Shown piece by piece: positions 48,181 through 59,224 of a stretch of DNA of 64,000 nt (position 1 is the stretch's first letter; the number at the start of each line of letters is the position of its first letter). Position numbers and translations under genes: made by a program. The notes below the pieces were generated by a model. It had not been told where the DNA came from. It searched no databases and was given only the letters and a program-made list of their open reading frames with translations. Location: contig CM073885.1 of NCBI GenBank assembly GCA_037176705.1, positions 159,826,290 to 159,890,289 on the forward strand, read 5' to 3'. The DNA comes from Molossus alvarezi (taxonomy: Eukaryota > Chordata > Mammalia > Chiroptera > Molossidae).

Positions 48181-48339
48181 GTGCCCGGCCACAGCCCCGC
48201 ATTCACTTCCAGAGGCGAGCTCTGCGGTTGCCAGAGAACACCAGCTACAGTGACCTGACGGCCTTCCTCACTGCCGCCGGCTCCCCTTCCGAGGTGGACA
48301 GCTTTCCATACTTGCGAGGATTAGATGGAAACGGAACAG
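48181..48339 (+). CDS. FAM171A1: FAM171A1 internal coding exon (exon 4)
   Basis: A 159-nt exon encoding about residues 140-192 of the extracellular region. The acceptor is taattcctgcag and the donor is acag|gtaatt. The split glycine codon is completed by GT at the exon start. The product includes [20 protein letters not shown], then [18 protein letters not shown] and [13 protein letters not shown]. Two N-glycosylation sequons are visible, N-T-S in PENTS and N-G-T in DGNGT, which fits a protein facing the cell exterior. It is phase 1 at both ends. The 5' splice site lies directly after the second sequon. Confidence 0.95.
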
Positions 48340-50803
48340 GTAATTTGAGTCTCTTCTTTTTGCAACCAGGCTTCTGTGTTTGAATCTTTGTGTGTGGCTT
48401 GAAGCGTTCACACTAAAGGGGAGAACTGAAGTTGCGGAAGGGGAGGGAGCTCTCTCCCCAAGTTCAAGTGTATTGAAACTGCTGCTTTGGGAATTCAGTC
48501 TGCACCGCTGCACAGCTGCGTTTTCGGCCCGTCTCCTTGAACCTGTCTGCTCGAACCAACTGCCTGAAGTACGTTCTCTGAGCTCACCTTTGGTGGAATG
48601 AATATATTTAATTCAGAGAAGTTTTTGTAATTGAAATTGTATTTTTTTTATTGCGGGGTGCGGATAAATGGTGATAGAAACAATTTTAATTTAATTTTTT
48701 TAAAATTGTATTTTTGTTAAAAAGTATAAGACCAGAGTCTGAGGTTTTCTGCCCCCTCAGCCCACTTGCCCCTTGGCCCTGTGTTTGGCGAGCAGCTGCC
48801 TCCCTGGCCTTGTAGAGAGGCACAGCTGGGAGGGAAGGGGGCACCGGGCTGATCCAAGATGAGCTAACCAGTGCTCTCCACCCCCAAAAGATCAGAGAAA
48901 GTAAACACCACTAGCCAGAAAATTTGTAATAAATCCTTATTAGTAAAGACTAGAGACATGTGCCTTCCACCCCTGCTCACGGTCAACAGCACATCAGGTC
49001 CCTAGTCCTTCTGGTGTCGGGGGAGTGGCGGATTCTGAAGTCCTGACTTGTTTTGTTGTCTCCCCCTTTTCTTTTTCTGGACAATTTAGTTTAGTCACAA
49101 CATAAACTCAAAAACCAGAGGCTGTTCTGGGTTAAATCCTGCTGGGTGAGTAAGTTACTACATTTCCCAGGGACACTTTCATTGACTATCAATCCCATCA
49201 GAATGATTGCATACCTGATCATTCTGGACAAGCTTCTAAGCCTGCAACGACTGATCCGTTTTTGTAGATATTAATAAATTACTGGTTACCGATCAAGGTG
49301 GCCTGGTGATTTGTCATTTGCTTTTCTTCCCTCTGCCGAACTTGTTTTCGGAAATGTTTCTTCTTCCTTTAATTTTTATGTGATGCTGATGCAATTACTA
49401 GTCAGTAATCGGACAGATGCATGGTAGTCATCTTAAGTAAACATTATTGAGGAAAAGTGTTAACTTTTACTTTAAATGTATAGCCCTGGGAGAAAGCTCG
49501 TGTTCCGGAGAATATAATCAAGTGTAATCTGAGACCATCGTGCGATCTCCACCCGGTCTCCCTGACAAAGCAGTGCACAATCATTCAACCCCAACTTGGA
49601 GAAATGATCTCTCTTGGATAAATTTTGAAATCCAAGATGATGGGGGAAGAAAAACACAAAGACACAAGACTATTGATTTGGGGGGAGTTTGTTTTATTTA
49701 AAAATCACTGTTGCTTCAGAGGAAGCGAGGTCTTTGGAAGGTTACTTACATTCAGCCTCTTTTCCACTGAAACAACTGATCGGTGGATGTTGGAAGCATC
49801 CTTCAGTGCTGCCAGGAAAGGCAGCTGCCCTGCAGTGTGTTTGCCAGTGAGGCTGTGGGAGCTCGCACTCCCTGGGGCTCCACCACAGCTCATCAGCGGG
49901 GTGCCCGTCTGCAGGTCACTGTGCACAGCTGCTCCTCTGCACCACCATTGTCCTGTTTTATAAACCGCATCTAAGAGATTTGAGCGTAACTGAGAGCCTG
50001 GGCCACGCGTACCTGGGTGAGCTGATAGGCCGTAGCTAGATTTCAGTGAAGGTGAACAGACACCACAGATATGGTGGGAAAGTGCTCCAAAGTTGGCTTC
50101 CTTGGAGCGTCCTAAGGGGAGCTGTGTCTGGTTTAGAGGGAGCTTTTGGAATTGTAGATGGAGAAACGCAGCCATGTGGAGATTTTGGCCACTTTCTCTC
50201 TTGCCGATGCCCTCCCATCGGCCCTTAGTTTCCTGGCGTCACAAAGGGCCACAGACCACACCTGCACAGCATTACACTCTCCCCTGTGGTTGCTGAGAGA
50301 GCACAGCACTGTTCTGTGGCGTCCCCAAGGGGTTTTCTAGAAATCACTTCTGCTAGCGACTCCTGGAAGACGGAGGGAGTCAGTAAAATGACTAATGGGC
50401 AGAGTTGTTCTGCAGTCAAAAAAGTTGGTAATGGAATGCAAGCCAGTACCTTAGATGCTATCTGAGCAAAACACCTCATGTTACAAGTGACGCGTGTGGG
50501 CCATGGTTCTGCCCCCTGGTCCTGCTGCTTCGGCCTGACGCCTCTCTTTATTCAAGCATTACGGAAGCCAGGTCACGTCAAGATGGAACAGAAAGGAAAG
50601 ACCCCCTCATACACAGAACTCGGTATTTTATACAGTTACAGTCTCATAACAAGGACTGGAGGGAAACAATTTAGCCTTTCAAAGTATGAATCTTTCCAGA
50701 ATAAAGATAGTGGGAGGGCAGATGGAGGGTCATTTGGAAGGCATTTAGTGGAGCACTGAGAAAAGAGGCCTCAGCAAACAGAATTGCCTGCAGTGTCTTC
50801 AAA
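48340..50803. other. Start of intron 4, unassigned
   Basis: No SINE or L1 is recognised. Open frames of up to 156 codons near 49705-50175 have no recognisable product. Confidence 0.45.
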
Positions 50804-50816
50804 CAGAGGACTTTTT

Positions 50817-50944
50817 ATTTTAAATTTGTTTTTGTTGTGGGAAATATTACAGATGTAATACTTCTCGTACCCCCACCCACTCACCCCATGCCTTCACCCC
50901 GCTATTGTCTGTGTCCATTGGTTATGCATTTATGCATATAAGTT
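50817..50944 (-). mobile_element. Very short L1 3' end (antisense) with TSD
   Basis: 'gggaaatattacagatgtaa', 'ccccgctattgtctgtgtcc' and 'attggttatgcat' match the L1 3' UTR at 36943. TSD CAGAGGACTTTT at about 50804-50815 and 50945-50956. The insertion is about 130 bp. Confidence 0.88.
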
Positions 50945-51834
50945 CAGAGGACTTTTAAAAGAACATTGAATCACACAAACTTAATGCATATTGCATTCAA
51001 TGAATATGCCCTTTTCTGTAGTGCTGTGCTTAATTCAGAATGTCTATAGCTGAGTCCGTTTCTTTCCATAGACTCACAGGAAAGCATCTAGCCCAACCTC
51101 CTTAGTTTTGCAAATACGTAAAACAAACCCCAGAGGAGTGAAATCACTTGCTAGAGGCCATGTGAGCTGTTGGTACTGGAACTCTATTTCCTGTGCCAGG
51201 AATGTGCAAGATAATAGGAAGGGAGAAGCAGAAGGTCATGGGTGGGGACAGCAGGGTTGCCATTTCTGGGAATCAGGAAGCAGAGTGCAGTGGGAGGAAA
51301 GGGGGCTGAGGCCAATCTGTAGTGCTTTCTGACTCCCTGGGGCTTCCCTCTTCAGACTCCCTGCCTCGGTGGAAGGGGGCAAGGCCACCTAACTGAAGCA
51401 TGATCTCTAAGTTGTTTATGTAGCGTCTAGTAAGTTATTTAACTTCTCTTTGTTTTAAGTTCTATCTCATCGAGGGAGTCTGACAGAACCTAGTAGAGAG
51501 GTACACACTGTAGGCCTGGCTTTGCTTCTGTGTTCCCTGTGGGCAGTGCACGCTGGGGTCTCTGTCCAAAGCCAGAAATCTGGTAAATTCTAGGTTTTGG
51601 TTTTCTTTACCCTAAAATGAAATGGCCAGACTCAAAGATTTCAGAAGTTGATTCTGTGACTCCAACATGGACCTTTTGATCAAATCCCCATTTCCATGCC
51701 TTCCCTACATTGCAAAGCAGATAGGGGTAAACATTGTAGAGGGTACTGCTGTCATTAGCTGTACAGAAATGGCTCCATGAAGGGTTTCGCTAGAACTTGT
51801 TGGAACTCTAAAACTCACTAAGAAACATCCATAT

Positions 51835-52465
51835 TTTTATGAGTTTATTTGAGCCAAACTGACAGCAATTGCCAGGAAGCAAAATCTCAACAGATTGAGA
51901 AAATGCTCCAGAGAATGGCAGTTTTGTAGTTTGTTTTATACATTACAGTCAAAGGAGGAGGCATAAAGGGAGGAGGGGCGGTTACATGAAATTCATTGGT
52001 GGTAGATCAAGGGGATGGGAAAAAGCAAAGCAAGGAAATCTCTGAGATTGGATAAAGAGTAAAATAAAGAGACATACTTCTCTTACACTGGTGGGTGTAA
52101 GATAGTTAACAATTAACATTTATAGCACATGGAGATGATATTGGGGAGCAAGATAACAATAGGGGGCTTTGTTGTCTTTCGCTCTGGTGGGAGATAATGC
52201 CTTGAGGGGTCTGGAAAAATTTCGAAGGTATAGTATTTTATGCACGAAGATAGTGGACAGGCTCAGTTAAGGTAAAGACTGGCCTTTGTCAAGGACATGA
52301 CTACCTGCCATGACTCAATTTTAGTTAGAAAGTTTTCATTTCAGACCATCCTGTGGGTTACTTTCGGTCTCTGAGTTTGTAAGGCCGCAGTGTAGACCTC
52401 CCCTGAGCTTGTCAGGTTTGGTATGCGGTCCCTTTTTCGTCCACAAGCTTTTAATGTTTAAATTG
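51835..52465. repeat. Possible solo LTR (unassigned)
   Basis: A distinct block beginning 'atgagtttatttgagccaaa' and running through 'cataaagggaggaggggcgg', 'gcttgtcaggtttggtatgc'. The opening motif recalls a dispersed LTR in antisense, but I cannot assign a family or define TSDs. Confidence 0.4.
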
Positions 52466-53109
52466 GCTCCTAATTGGAGGTTTGAATTCACTCCGATAAT
52501 TGATGGGTAGGTAAGTATATAAATAGCTTAATAAATCCCATAGATTATGTTCTAATGTAGTTTAAAATGTTTTTATCATTGTGTTTTTGTCATTGTGTTT
52601 AATGAAAGATTTAAAGTTTTGACAGAGTACATTTTGTCTGATATTCTATTTCACTTGAGAAGAGGTTTTCTAAAATGGACTGCTTAAGTGTATAAATAAA
52701 ATATCGCTCTGATAAGCATTGTCTAATTTATCTGTAAAGTAGACAGTCCTTAAAGCATTGGCTTGGATAAAAGGCCTCTAATGCAGAATAATTGGTATAT
52801 TAAATTCCTTTTAAACAGATCAAAATAACAGAGGCAACTAAAATGACTCATAAATATTTCAAGTCCAAGTTTTCAATAATGTACTTTTAGTAGAAGTAAG
52901 TTAATATTTTCAAGCCCTCCTTGAAGAAGTGTACTTTTTTTTTTAAAAGAAGTTTCTAATTGAAAATTTGGGTTTCATTTTGGGGATCTGCCAAATAATT
53001 AACATGTGCATGGGGCTCCCTTTGCATAGAAATCAGTTTCAGGGATTTCTACACACATCTCCCCATCACATTATAGACAAGTCCTTCCCTTTGGAGACTG
53101 TTTTTAAAG
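52466..53109. other. Intron 4 sequence, unassigned, AT-rich
   Basis: A short near-duplication 'atcattgtgtttttgtcattgtgttt' type motif lies near 52575-52600. Nothing else is recognised. Confidence 0.4.
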
Positions 53110-53338
53110 CAAAGTACAGTCATTAGAATGGGCAACCTGAGTTTGGATCCCAGCCCTACCACCCACTATTCTGTGCCCTTAGGCCGGCTCCCATTATGAC
53201 CCTCTCTGAGCCTCAGTTTCTCTATGTGTAAAATGGGGATTTTTCCTACCTTAGAAAGCCAAGGTGGGGATTACGTGTGTAAAGTGCTTAATGCAGTCTC
53301 TGGCCAATAGGAGGCGTGGGACTCGGTAATTGGTAGCA
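53110..53338 (+). repeat. MIR SINE relic just upstream of exon 5
   Basis: Near-complete MIR order: 'caacctgagtttggatccca', 'tctctgagcctcagtttctc', 'tatgtgtaaaatggggattt', 'attacgtgtgtaaagtgctt'. It ends about 80 bp before the exon 5 acceptor. Confidence 0.85.
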
Positions 53339-53419
53339 GTTAATATTTTTTCAGAAATGGTTTCCACAGCCCCCGTAGGTCTTCGTGTGCATGTGATGGA
53401 GAATGCCTCTTGCTTCCAG

Positions 53420-53596
53420 GAAACGGCACCAGGTACGACCTGAGCCCAGTCACAGCTGTCAGCGTGCACTTGCTCAGCAGTGATGGAACACCAGTGCTGG
53501 TGGATGGTCCCATTTATGTCACCGTGCCCCTGGCCACACAGAGCAGTCTGAGGCACAATGCCTATGTCGCAGCGTGGCGGTTTGACCAGAAGCTGG
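53420..53596 (+). CDS. FAM171A1: FAM171A1 internal coding exon (exon 5)
   Basis: A 177-nt exon, about residues 193-251, still extracellular. The acceptor is cttgcttccag and the donor is gctgg|gtaagc. The product reads [19 protein letters not shown], then [19 protein letters not shown] and [15 protein letters not shown]. Another N-G-T sequon sits at the start, only a few residues from the one ending the previous exon. It is phase 1 at both ends with no stop. The following exon, which should lead toward the transmembrane segment, is not visible before 64000, so intron 5 is at least 10.4 kb. The bat form differs from my memory of the human protein at a few positions (for example the sequon region), as expected for an orthologue. 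Confidence 0.95.
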
Positions 53597-54059
53597 GTAA
53601 GCAAGACACCTGTGTCGATGATCCGCTAAGAGATGACTTCCTCATTCCTGTTTGATTTTCCTTTTAGGAGGCTTGTGGGAGCCTCCTCTCCATGAAGGTA
53701 TTGGGTGCTGCTGCCCACAGTGCGAGGCGTGCCTTCCAGTGGGCAGCACTCACTCCACTGTGATGTTCAGGCATGTTCTTTGCAGTTCTTTTCTTTTTTC
53801 TTTCATTTTTTTTAAACATTAAAGCTAGTTTACTTGAAAAGAATCTTTGAAAGTTAGTAGAGCTAAAAGTGGCCCTCCTAATCTTCAAGCTTTGATGTTT
53901 TAGAAGGTCATATGATCTCTCTTGGTCGTGGGGTTTTCTTTTCTTTTTTTTTCTGAAAAGGGGAAAACATTATACAAAGAAAGAAAATAAAAACTCATTC
54001 CACCACCTAGAGAGAACCACTACTAGTGTTTTGGATTATATTCTTTCAGTCATTTCACT
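53597..54059. other. Start of intron 5, unassigned
   Basis: No exon seen. T-rich runs at about 53806-53814 and 53943-53952. Confidence 0.4.
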
Positions 54060-54063
54060 ATGC

Positions 54064-54385
54064 ACGTATGCATGTAGTAGTTATCTGTTGCTTTGTAACA
54101 AATGGCCCCCAAGCCCAGCAGTTTTAGACTGCAGTGAACACCTGTCATCTCACAGGTTTGGAGGGTCAGGAAGCAGGCACAACCTACCTGATAGTTCTGG
54201 CTCAGGGTCTCTGGCAAGGTTGCAGACAGGCTGTCAGCCAGGGCTCCATTCATCTCAAGGCTTAGCTGGGCTAGCAGCACATTTCTGATCTCTCACAGAC
54301 TGTTGGGCAAAGTTTTCAGTCCTTTCCCACATGGGCAACTCCATAGGGCTGCTCCCAGCACAGCAGCTTGCTCCAAGTGATCCAA
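54064..54385 (+). mobile_element. Old LTR-type repeat (MaLR/MLT1-like, uncertain)
   Basis: 'tgtagtagttatctgttgct', 'ttgtaacaaatggcccccaa', 'catctcacaggtttggaggg', 'tctggctcagggtctctggc' are the ordered blocks of a common ancient mammalian LTR. Subfamily not assigned. Confidence 0.55.
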
Positions 54386-54589
54386 GAGAAAATAAAAAAT
54401 ATATACAAATTTTAAAAAAGTACAAGTGGGCAAAATGGAAGTCACAGTCTTTTATAACCTAATGTCAGAGTGACATACCATCACTTCTTTCCATCTGCTC
54501 TTGGTCCCAGAGCACAGCGCTGGAACAGTGTGGGGTGCACTGTGCGGGCTGTGAACACCGCACGATGGGGGGATGTTGGGGCCCTCTTA

Positions 54590-55265
54590 AGAGGTTGCCT
54601 TCCACAAAATATATATTTAACAGAAATGAGATTAAATGCAACACACTGTTCTATAATGTGCTCTTAAAATTTATTTATATGTTAGGAACATCTTTCCACA
54701 GCACTAGCTATTATTCTGTAATGTTAATGTTAATGAATGCGTAGTATTCCATCACATGGAGATAATTTGGTGGCTCAATCCCCTGCAATCAGGAAAAACA
54801 TTACTATTCTCACCAGTGCTGTGATAAAATCTTTTTTTTTTTTAAATCCTCACCTGAGGACATTTTTGCATTCATCTACAGATAGAGTGGGAGGGAGAGA
54901 GGGAGGAAGAGAGAGAAACATCTATGTGAGAGACACATCAACTGGTCGCCCCCCACACAACCCAACCAGGGCCAGGGACAAACAGCAACCGAGGTACGTG
55001 CCCTAAGCAGGAACCGAACCCAGAACTCTCTGGTCTGCGGGCTGATGCTCTAACCGCTGAGCCAAACTGACCAGAGTAATAAATATCTTTATAGCGAAAT
55101 CTTTATGCACGGTCATGATTATTTTCTTAGATAAAATTTTAGAAAAAGTAGAACTGCTGGGTTAAAATGTACAGATTCTAAAGCTTTAATACATATTTCC
55201 AAATTTTTCTTCAGGAATTTCATAGCTGACACTCATAATAATGAGGTGGGAGTACATACCAGTGC
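54590..55265 (+). repeat. Old L1M-like fragment split by a SINE (probable)
   Basis: 'cacactgttctataatgtgc', 'gcgtagtattccatcacatg' before the SINE and 'agtagaactgctgggttaaa' after it follow an old L1 antisense-like order. Weak. Confidence 0.4.
54843..55076 (-). mobile_element. Ves-type SINE
   Basis: Antisense copy ending 'gagccaaactgaccagagt'. TSD around GATAAAATCTTT / AATAAATATCTTT is imperfect. Confidence 0.92.
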
Positions 55266-55450
55266 TCAGGGTTCTGTTGGCACGTTGATTCCGACACCCC
55301 TGTGGTTCTCAGTCCCATGAAAGTCAAGCTTGAAAATGCTGCTTTTCAAATAACCCAGTTCAAACTATTGGGAGATTTTTTTTTATAGGAATATATTTTC
55401 AAAGACACCTAATTCCTTGAGTAGTTAATTTATAAAAAATTTACATTTGG

Positions 55451-55702
55451 CACCCTAGCCAGTTTGGCTCAGCGGTTAGAGCGTCGGCCTGCGGTCGGGA
55501 GAGACCCGGGTTCGGTTCCCGCTAAGGGCACGTACTTCGGTTGCAGTTTGTCCCCGGCCCTGGTTGGTCGTGCGGGTGGCAGCCACTCGATGTGTCCCTT
55601 CACATCGATGTTTCTCTCTCTCTCTCCCTTCCTCTCTCTCCCTCCCACTCTATCTGTACAAAAAAAAAAAGGAAAAATATCCTCGGGTGAGGATAAAAAA
55701 AA
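55451..55702 (+). mobile_element. Ves-type SINE, young
   Basis: Head 'caccctagccagtttggctc', tail 'cctcgggtgaggataaaa'. Perfect 17-bp TSD AAAAAATTTACATTTGG at 55434-55450 and 55703-55719. Confidence 0.97.
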
Positions 55703-55719
55703 AAAAAATTTACATTTGG

Positions 55720-56229
55720 AATCAAATGCCTGTTGGGCTTTCAGGGGGGCATGTTTTGTTTTGTTTTACTTTCTAAATAATTACTGAGAGACTAAATAAT
55801 GATTTGTGTGGGATGCGTCAGTTTTACGGGTTGCACTGAACGTGATGCTGTTGGATTGTTCCGCTGCGCTCGGTAAGAAGCGCACTTTGTGGTGAGAACA
55901 CAGAGATTTCCGGGCCTCCCTCTGGGAGAACATGAGGGGAGTGTGACTGAGAATCTCTGCAGGGCAGGGGAATTCTAATGGGAGGGAAGGCCGTGGATGA
56001 AGAAGAATGGAGAGAAAGTAGGAAGGAGAAAGAGGAAAGTTTGCATTTTATATCCTGAAAACCTGGGTTCTGCTGCTTGTATCACTGTGAGTCCCACTTT
56101 GGGCAAATCACATGTGCCTGTTTTCTCACCTGTATATGACCGCATCTGTAGATTGCTGTTCCTTGTGCATTCTGCCTCTCTGCATTGGCCTTTGTGGTTG
56201 GCCCCAAACACCCCTGGGGCAGTGCTCTG
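55720..56229. other. Intron 5 sequence, unassigned; possible old MIR near 56060-56150
   Basis: Only a weak MIR-like patch ('tgagtcccactttgggcaaa') is seen. Confidence 0.4.
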
Positions 56230-56408
56230 AGCAGCAGCACAGCATGTGGTTAAGAGCAGAGCCTGGGGTAGGGTGGGGTGCACACTGGATTGGAATTCCA
56301 GCTCTGCTACTTGCCGTATGGCCCTGGCCAAGTTACTTAACCTGTCTGTGCCAGTTTCCCTTACAGTAAAATGGAGATGATAATAGTACCTAATGTTGTC
56401 ACAAAGAG
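56230..56408 (+). repeat. MIR SINE relic
   Basis: 'gcatgtggttaagagcagag', 'gattggaattccagctctgc', 'ggccaagttacttaacctgt', 'acagtaaaatggagatgata' are in MIR order. Confidence 0.85.
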
Positions 56409-56410
56409 TG

Positions 56411-57038
56411 TGTTAGACAGCGTTCCCCAGAGAAATTGTGTGTGTGTGTGTGTGGAGAGAGAAAGAGAGAGAGAGAGAGAAGGAGAGAAATTTTAAGGAA
56501 TTGGCTAATGCAGCTGTGGAGGCTGGCAAGTCCAAAATCTGCAGAGTGGGCCAGTAGGCTGGAGGTTCAGAGAACAGCTGATATTGCAGTTTGAGCCCAA
56601 AGGAAGTCTGTTGGCAAATTTTTTTTCTTATGGGAGGGAGCTCAGTCTTTTTTTTTTTTTCTCCCCTTTATTGATTTGAGAGAGAGAGAGGGAGTGATAA
56701 AAACATTGATGAGAGAGAACATCGATTGGCCGCCCCTGCATGCCCCCACTGGGGATTGGGCCCACAGCCTGGACATGTGCCCTGACTGGGAATCGAACTA
56801 GCGACCTCTTGGTGCATGGATCGACACTAAACTACTGAGCCAAACCATGCTTTTTTAAAAAGCGTCAACTGATTAGATGAGGCCCACCCACGATATAAAG
56901 AATAATCTGCTTTATCTAGTCTACTGATTTTAAATGTTAATCTCACCTTAAAAATACTTTCACAGCAGTGTCCAGACATGTTTGAACAGATCTTGGGAAC
57001 TGTGGCCTGGCCAAGTTGACACATAAAATCAACCACAC
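56411..57038 (+). mobile_element. Solo LTR-like repeat, ERVL/MLT2-like, split by a SINE
   Basis: Begins TGTTAGACAG and ends near CCACA. It shares 'cc.cagagaaa', 'aaggaattgg', 'ggaggctggcaagtccaaaa' and 'aaatgttaatctcaccttaa' with the copy at 20453. It contains a (GT)n/(GA)n tract near its 5' end. Confidence 0.65.
56652..56852 (-). mobile_element. Older bat SINE inserted in the LTR-like repeat
   Basis: Antisense copy: 'gaatcgaactagcgacctct' then 'actactgagccaaaccatgc'. The head is more diverged than the Ves consensus, and it lies within the LTR at 56411. Confidence 0.85.
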
Positions 57039-57045
57039 CAAGGAG

Positions 57046-58370
57046 TAAATGAGTTAATATTTGTAAGGAGTTTAGTCCAGTGCCTGGTGTACATAGCAAG
57101 TATGCCCTAAGAATTTTTAATAAATTCTTAGTAAACAAAGGTGCCTTCATTCTATAGAGTCTTTCTTGTACCTTACCATCCAAACCACTTTCCCCGATTA
57201 CCCTGAGCCCAGACTTCTCAAAGGGTTGTCATGTGCTGCTTCTGCCTCCCACTCTGCCAAAACAAATGTCACCAAGTTCACCAGCAGCTGCATGATTGTG
57301 AAATTAGGTGACCTCCTCATCCTCTTAATGTCTCTGCAGCGTTTGATGGTTTTTCATCCTCTGTGGAGGGCCCTTCTCCCTTGGCTTTCTGACTCAGTGT
57401 CCCCCTGGGTCCCCCTAATCTGCCAGTCCATGGGCTTTACCCCTGCACCCAGCTCCAAACTTACTTTCCCTGCAGTTGCTGGCGCATCTGACCACTTCTC
57501 CCATTCCCAAGTCTGATTCTCTGCTCTGTGTGTCTATTAGACATCTCTTTCTGGATGCTCTATAGGAAACTCCAATTCTACATGTCTAACATCAAGACTC
57601 ATCGACTTCCCTCACTCCAACCTCTCTTCCTGTTCATCTCTTAGTAAGGGTGTCATCTACCAGAACGTCGCAACAGAAACCTCCAAGTTATCGCCAGTGC
57701 GTTCTTCTGCTTCACTTCCGCGCCCACAGCCATGTCTGGTCCCTCGCAGAGGCGAGTGGAGGTCGGATCAGCATTTCTTCAACTTACCCTCTCCTGTCCT
57801 CTCTGGTACCTCTGCCTCTGCTCAGATGCTCCCCTCTTTTCTGGCCAATTCCAGCAGCCGTCTGGCTGCCCTCAGCCTCTCCTTCGCTCTGCTGGGTCCC
57901 CTGGCTTCCCCCGGAGCTCTCTTTCAGGACCACAGGCCACTGTCCCACGGGAGAATGTCTGAGAGCGACTCATGGCGGGCCTTCTGCACTCCCTGGCCGG
58001 GCACATGGTTCTTCAGAGCTGGCCCTGCCTGTCTCCCTGCCTTACTTCCAGCCAGTCTTCTGCACACCCTCTGTGGCTGCCACCCCAGACTACGTACCGT
58101 TCCCTGGGGACACGAAGGTCTTCCTCAGAGCTCATCACTGTGTGTGAGCAGGATCTCTCCTTTCACATCCCTTTCTCCTCCCCTGAGCACTACTTTAGGC
58201 ACATTGTACATACTGCAGTGATACCAGGAGCACCAGAGGACATGGTCTTGCACTTTCCTAGTTACCGTCATGTCCTCCGAGTCTTATCTTTGACCCCTTA
58301 TAATCAAGAACAGTTCCTGGCACAGGCTAGGTACCCAACCAAAATGTTGTTGATTGATTCAGTCAGATGA
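57046..58370 (+). repeat. L2-like LINE region (diverged)
   Basis: The end 'caagaacagttcctggcaca' to 'ggctaggtacccaaccaaaa' is the L2 3' end. Upstream, 'aaactccaattctacatgtc' and 'cttccctcactccaacctct' fit L2 3' region style. This accounts for the overlapping open frames of 165 and 174 codons at 57650-58221, which have no protein motif. Confidence 0.5.
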
Positions 58371-58654
58371 GAATTATTTAGATGTTTTTAAAGTCAGGAT
58401 AGTTTAAGATATGACATTGTAATGTTTGTACTTAAGACGACTGTATATATAGACTTTACCTGCACTTACTTATGCACATATATGTTTAACAAAGAGATGA
58501 TGCTTTGAGCTTATTTAGAGAAGAGACAGTTATATTGAATTTTCTCCATTTTGCTTCTATTCTTCTATTTCTTCCTGTTTCCTCTTTTTTGAGTGACTGT
58601 GTTTGAATATGGATGAGTAGGGCTGGGAGTCTAAAAAGTTATGTTCCTGATACA

Positions 58655-58870
58655 ATTGACCTTTGAACAATAGTGGTTTGAATTGCATGGGTCCATTTAT
58701 AGGTGAATTTTTTCCAGTAAATGTACCTTTGGCCCACCACAGATTCAACCAACTGTGACAGGCCCTCTCACAGACACCAGAGAGGTGTATGGACAGCCCC
58801 CTGAGTCAGAGGGAGCAGGCTGACCCCAACCTTGACCTCTGTCTTCTCATATGAATGACTTTATAGAAGA
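58655..58870 (+). mobile_element. Tigger-type DNA transposon relic
   Basis: 'attgacctttgaacaatagt', 'ggtttgaattgcatgggtcc' and 'atttataggtgaattttttc' are the end of a TcMar-Tigger non-autonomous repeat. No coding capacity. Confidence 0.6.
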
Positions 58871-58955
58871 GACCTTGATTGTGTTGTGTAGTGTATTTAT
58901 TAAAACATCAAGGCAAGTGTATTTATTAAAACATTAATAAAACATTCCCTCTTCC

Positions 58956-59206
58956 GTCCTGGCCAGTTTGGCTCAGCGGTTAGAGCATTGGCCCTTGGCC
59001 CAAAGAGTCGCGGGTTGGATTCTAGTCAAGGGCATGCATCTTGGTTGTGGTTTGATCCCTAGCCCTGGTCAGGGTCGTGCGGGAGGCAGCCAGTCGATGT
59101 GTCTCTCTCACATCGATGTTTCTCTCTGTCTCTCTCTCCCTCCCATTCTATCTGAAAATCAGTGGGAAAATATTCCTGAGTGAGAATTAGAAAGAAAAGA
59201 AAGAAA
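58956..59206 (+). mobile_element. Ves-type SINE
   Basis: Head 'gtcctggccagtttggctca', 'attcctgagtgagaatt' and an AAAG-rich tail. TSD AAAACATTCCCTCTTC-like at 58939-58954 and 59207-59222, with two mismatches. Confidence 0.94.
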
Positions 59207-59224
59207 AAAACATTCCTTCCTCAG

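Noticed and set aside
49705..50175. 156-codon minus-strand frame in intron 4
   Set aside because: No motif, overlaps many other frames on both strands in GC-rich sequence.
53420..53655. Extended open frame running past exon 5 into the intron
   Set aside because: The match to FAM171A1 stops exactly at the GT donor at 53597; the further codons are intronic read-through.
55464..55787. Frames starting MAQRLE..., seen at many loci on both strands
   Set aside because: They are translations of the Ves SINE body and recur with each SINE copy.
57650..58221. Open frames of 165 and 174 codons
   Set aside because: They overlap in different frames, lie in an L2-like region within intron 5, and show no protein motif.
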